Source of the DNA: Candidatus Roizmanbacteria bacterium CG22_combo_CG10-13_8_21_14_all_34_12
GTDB lineage: Bacteria; Patescibacteriota; Microgenomatia; UBA1406; GWC2-37-13
NCBI GenBank assembly: GCA_002786595.1
Contig: PCTC01000045.1
Location: 2,740-8,695 of the forward strand
DNA length: 5,956 nucleotides
Direction: 5' to 3'
Part shown: positions 4,317 through 5,956 of the stretch, piece by piece
Numbering within the stretch: the first letter of the stretch is position 1
How the letters are laid out: every line of letters begins with the position of its first letter
Notes under the pieces: model-generated
The model's database searches: none
What the model saw: only the letters and a program-made list of their open reading frames with translations
What the model was told of the DNA's origin: nothing
Translations under genes and position numbers: made by a program

Positions 4317-4997
4317 CTATATTTTTATTAAACCTTTTATTTTCTCAAAAACATTCTTATTAACCACTTTTTTTGTCAGTAACTCTTCCAATGTTGAGTA
4401 GGGTCTGTTAGCAATGATTTTATTTGCCGTTACCTGACCAATGCTCGGTAATTGATCTAATTCATCGATTGTTCCGGAATTTAGATTAATTAATTGATTG
4501 TTCGTAGTGGTGTCCGTTGTAGGGGCAATGTTTACATCGCCCGTGACTGGCGAAACATAATCCAACATCCGTTGATTCTGGATAAATATTCCGTTATTAA
4601 TTTCAGCTATCGACGGAACATAAATTTTTTCCTGATCGGTAACAATTCGAGCCAGATTGAAATTGCGATTAAAAAATATTACGTCTGCGTCATCGGATAA
4701 GCCGCCGGCTTTATCAACAACCTCCTTAATTCTTGCACCGTAATTTACTTGATAAAGATTTGGTTTTTTGACAGCACCCGAAACGTCGACAAAAATATTT
4801 TTATTAATTATTTTGGGGCTTAAAGAAGCCTCCAAAGTATGATCTTGTTTTTCGTTTGTTTGATTATTACTAGCATAAATTATTAAGGAAATTATAGTAA
4901 TAATTATCGCCGCAGATAAGAGGATAATCTCTGAAAGATATTTCTTAAGTTTTAACTTTTTTAACAATGGCGAAAAGGATTTTAAAAAACCTGGCAT
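4317..4997 (-). CDS. comEA: ComEA-like DNA-binding competence protein (SLBB + helix-hairpin-helix)
   Basis: This 226-residue protein is a textbook ComEA layout. A basic N-terminus (1-20) is followed by one membrane segment (about 21-42, ending IISLIIYA), so the rest lies outside the membrane. An SLBB domain spans about 67-128 (FVDVSGAVKKPNLYQV... to EKIYVPS). After a Thr/Asn-rich linker (about 150-167), a C-terminal HhH DNA-binding module spans 168-226. It contains INLNSGTIDELDQLPSIG (170-187) and ANKIIANRPYSTLEELL (191-207). ComEA binds incoming double-stranded DNA outside the cell and hands it to ComEC, whose gene follows after 5 nt. The ATG at 4997 gives a good membrane anchor; no Shine-Dalgarno site precedes it. 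All key motifs look intact, unlike the broken downstream comEC. Confidence 0.94.
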   Translation of the reverse strand: MPGFLKSFSPLLKKLKLKKYLSEIILLSAAIIITIISLIIYASNNQTNEKQDHTLEASLSPKIINKNIFVDVSGAVKKPNLYQVNYGARIKEVVDKAGGLSDDADVIFFNRNFNLARIVTDQEKIYVPSIAEINNGIFIQNQRMLDYVSPVTGDVNIAPTTDTTTNNQLINLNSGTIDELDQLPSIGQVTANKIIANRPYSTLEELLTKKVVNKNVFEKIKGLIKI

Positions 4998-5008
4998 AGG
5001 ATATAATT

Positions 5009-5014
5009 ATTATA
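5009..5014 (-). promoter_or_regulatory. Possible -10 box of the competence operon
   Basis: A perfect TATAAT (5014-5009 on the minus strand) ends 11 nt before the comEA ATG, close to the spacing seen for other genes here. No good -35 lies 16-18 bp upstream: a TAGACA at 5034-5029 is only 14 bp away. The call rests on the -10 and its position in an AT-rich stretch, so it is weak. Confidence 0.35.
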
Positions 5015-5058
5015 TTTAGTAAAAATCTTGTCTACCGCTTATAACCTACAAAAGTAGT

Positions 5059-5073
5059 CTAACGGAGCGTTAG
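5059..5073. other. Small hairpin between the surface gene and comEA
   Basis: CTAACG and CGTTAG form a 6-bp stem with a GAG loop on the plus strand. A T7 run in minus-strand reading precedes rather than follows the stem. It therefore does not look like a standard terminator for the gene ending at 5101, although it lies in the right place (28 nt after the stop). Its role is unclear. Confidence 0.3.
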
Positions 5074-5100
5074 GAAGCTAAAAAAATGACGAATGATATC

Positions 5101-5956
5101 TTAGTCTGGATTCCCGTCTTCACGGGAATGACGAGAAATAATAAACATAACAATTACTATTGTTAATAGTATACCCCCCACCATCTTCAATGGAAAAGCA
5201 TAGAATGTTGTGGAGCCAAAAACCATCGGGGAGTTTTCACCAAATTTAATTTGGGTTGAAAGGTTATATTTGCCTATAAAAAATCCAGACAAAATTAATG
5301 ATGTAGAGACGCAAGATTTTGCGTCTCTACGGTCGCTACAATCAACCTGGGCCGATGGTGTTGCCTCGATCATTCGTTCTGATTCTGCCAAAATATTTTT
5401 TGAAATAATATCATATTTTGCCGTTTCCCCAAAATTACCTTTTAAACTGATTTGGCCTTCCGGCTTTATCATGTTTTTTCCTTTATTAGCAACAGTTAAA
5501 ACAACAGGAATTTTATCTACGCTATCAAAAACTCTGATGTTTTTACCAAGCATAAATCCGTTTTTCGTTGAAAAAAGAATAATTTTTGGCTTAATAACGA
5601 TATTCCCAGAATTAGAAATAGTTACTAAGATATTTGATCCAATTGTGGCTTTAGCTCGGGCGGAAAAAATTCCTTCACTTGTGGCTGGGGGAATTGTTTC
5701 GGCCAGAAGACTATAATAATAATCACCGTCAGTAATATTTTCCGGAATTCTTATTCGTAGTAAAATTTGTTGAGAATCTTTAGTTTTTAAAAAAAACGGT
5801 TGATCAAGAGTTAGATCGGCATTATCCAAACTAAATCTAATCGGTCCTTCAAATTCTGACTTAATTCTTATGTTGCCAAGATTATCTTTAGCTTCGAAAG
5901 GTAAAATTTTTAAATTTAAAAAAGTCGGATCACCAAGATTTTCTAATTTATAGGCA
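5101..5956 (-). CDS. C-terminal membrane-anchored surface protein (5' end beyond right edge)
   Basis: The frame is open from the window edge to the TAA at 5103-5101 (284 visible residues). No start codon need lie inside the window: the frame continues unbroken above the TTG at 5829 with protein-like sequence (AYKLENLGDPTFLNLKILPF...). The visible part is beta-rich and extracellular in character. RIPENITDGDYYYSLLAETIPP is reminiscent of the DUF916-type domains of WxL-associated surface proteins, whose members also end in a single C-terminal membrane helix; that family link is tentative. The helix here is about 258-273 (MVGGILLTIVIVMFII). Two dispersed repeats are part of the coding sequence. 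Residues 209-218 (RRDAKSCVST) come from one palindrome, and 275-284 (RHSREDGNPD), the whole cytoplasmic tail, from the other. Function is unknown; likely cell-envelope architecture or adhesion. Confidence 0.8.
   Translation of the reverse strand, partial: AYKLENLGDPTFLNLKILPFEAKDNLGNIRIKSEFEGPIRFSLDNADLTLDQPFFLKTKDSQQILLRIRIPENITDGDYYYSLLAETIPPATSEGIFSARAKATIGSNILVTISNSGNIVIKPKIILFSTKNGFMLGKNIRVFDSVDKIPVVLTVANKGKNMIKPEGQISLKGNFGETAKYDIISKNILAESERMIEATPSAQVDCSDRRDAKSCVSTSLILSGFFIGKYNLSTQIKFGENSPMVFGSTTFYAFPLKMVGGILLTIVIVMFIISRHSREDGNPD
5104..5133 (-). repeat. REP-like dispersed palindrome, copy 2 (encodes the protein's tail)
   Basis: Read on the minus strand, it begins CGTCATTCCC and ends ATCCAGAC, 30 bp like copy 1 at 1107-1136. 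The stem is ATTCCCGT with ACGGGAAT, loop GAAG. It encodes exactly the last ten residues of the surface protein (RHSREDGNPD), and the stop codon follows directly. The tail is thus repeat-derived rather than ancestral. Confidence 0.87.
5303..5330. repeat. Perfect 12-bp-arm palindrome inside the surface-protein gene
   Basis: GTAGAGACGCAA (5303-5314) and TTGCGTCTCTAC (5319-5330) are exact complements around a GATT loop. The element is read in frame as RRDAKSCVST. Palindromes of the GTAGAGACGC...GCGTCTCTAC kind are known as dispersed repeats in other phyla, notably cyanobacteria and Bacteroidetes. It is unrelated in sequence to the REP-like element 170 bp away in the same gene. Confidence 0.85.

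Noticed and set aside
4494..4700. Plus-strand open frame of 68 codons
   Set aside because: It is antisense to comEA, whose domains are unmistakable.
5210..5716. Plus-strand open frame of 168 codons
   Set aside because: Despite its length it is antisense to the membrane-anchored surface protein, which has coherent domains, a membrane helix and a frame open to the edge.
5101..5829. TTG at 5829 as the true start of the right-hand surface protein
   Set aside because: The frame continues upstream without a stop to the window edge and the extra residues look like normal protein, so the start lies outside the window.

Overview
The window is AT-rich and uses the standard bacterial code (TGA acts as a stop throughout). 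Four features suggest a Patescibacteria (CPR) genome, probably a Microgenomates-type lineage. These are a very small comEA-comEC set, a large Thr/Ser/Ala-rich surface protein, genes that start without Shine-Dalgarno sites, and several unrelated short palindromic repeats scattered through and inside genes. The assignment is inferred from gene content; no marker gene is present.

Layout. Positions 1-996 (minus) hold the first 332 codons of a secreted surface protein that runs off the left edge. Positions 997-1195 are a divergent intergenic region. It carries the surface-gene promoter, a (GAA)8 tract just upstream of that promoter, a 30-bp REP-like palindrome, a tandem 10-bp duplication, and a consensus promoter with an overlapping operator-like palindrome. 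A Phd/YefM-type antitoxin gene and a PIN-domain (VapC-type) toxin gene follow at 1196-1836 (plus), overlapping by 4 nt. Next is a PaaX-like regulator at 1879-2637 (plus), which contains a palindromic 30-nt in-frame insert. A long imperfect inverted repeat lies at the convergent junction with the competence operon.

The competence operon runs leftwards from 4997 to 2721: comEA (SLBB plus helix-hairpin-helix), the ComEC channel domain, and the ComEC metallo-beta-lactamase domain, itself broken into two overlapping frames. Both breaks would be repaired by one extra T in a T4 run, so this is either one broken or mis-sequenced comEC or a split version. Together these genes would bind incoming DNA outside the membrane and pass one strand through it. 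From the right edge to 5101 (minus) is the C-terminal part of a second surface protein, with a single membrane anchor. Two different dispersed palindromes have become part of its coding sequence.

The most notable patterns are three. Three well-supported genes each have a -10 box ending 9-10 nt before the ATG, which predicts leaderless mRNAs. A phase-variation-like triplet tract sits next to a surface-protein promoter. Three families of roughly 30-bp palindromes occur, and three copies in total are read in frame inside proteins.
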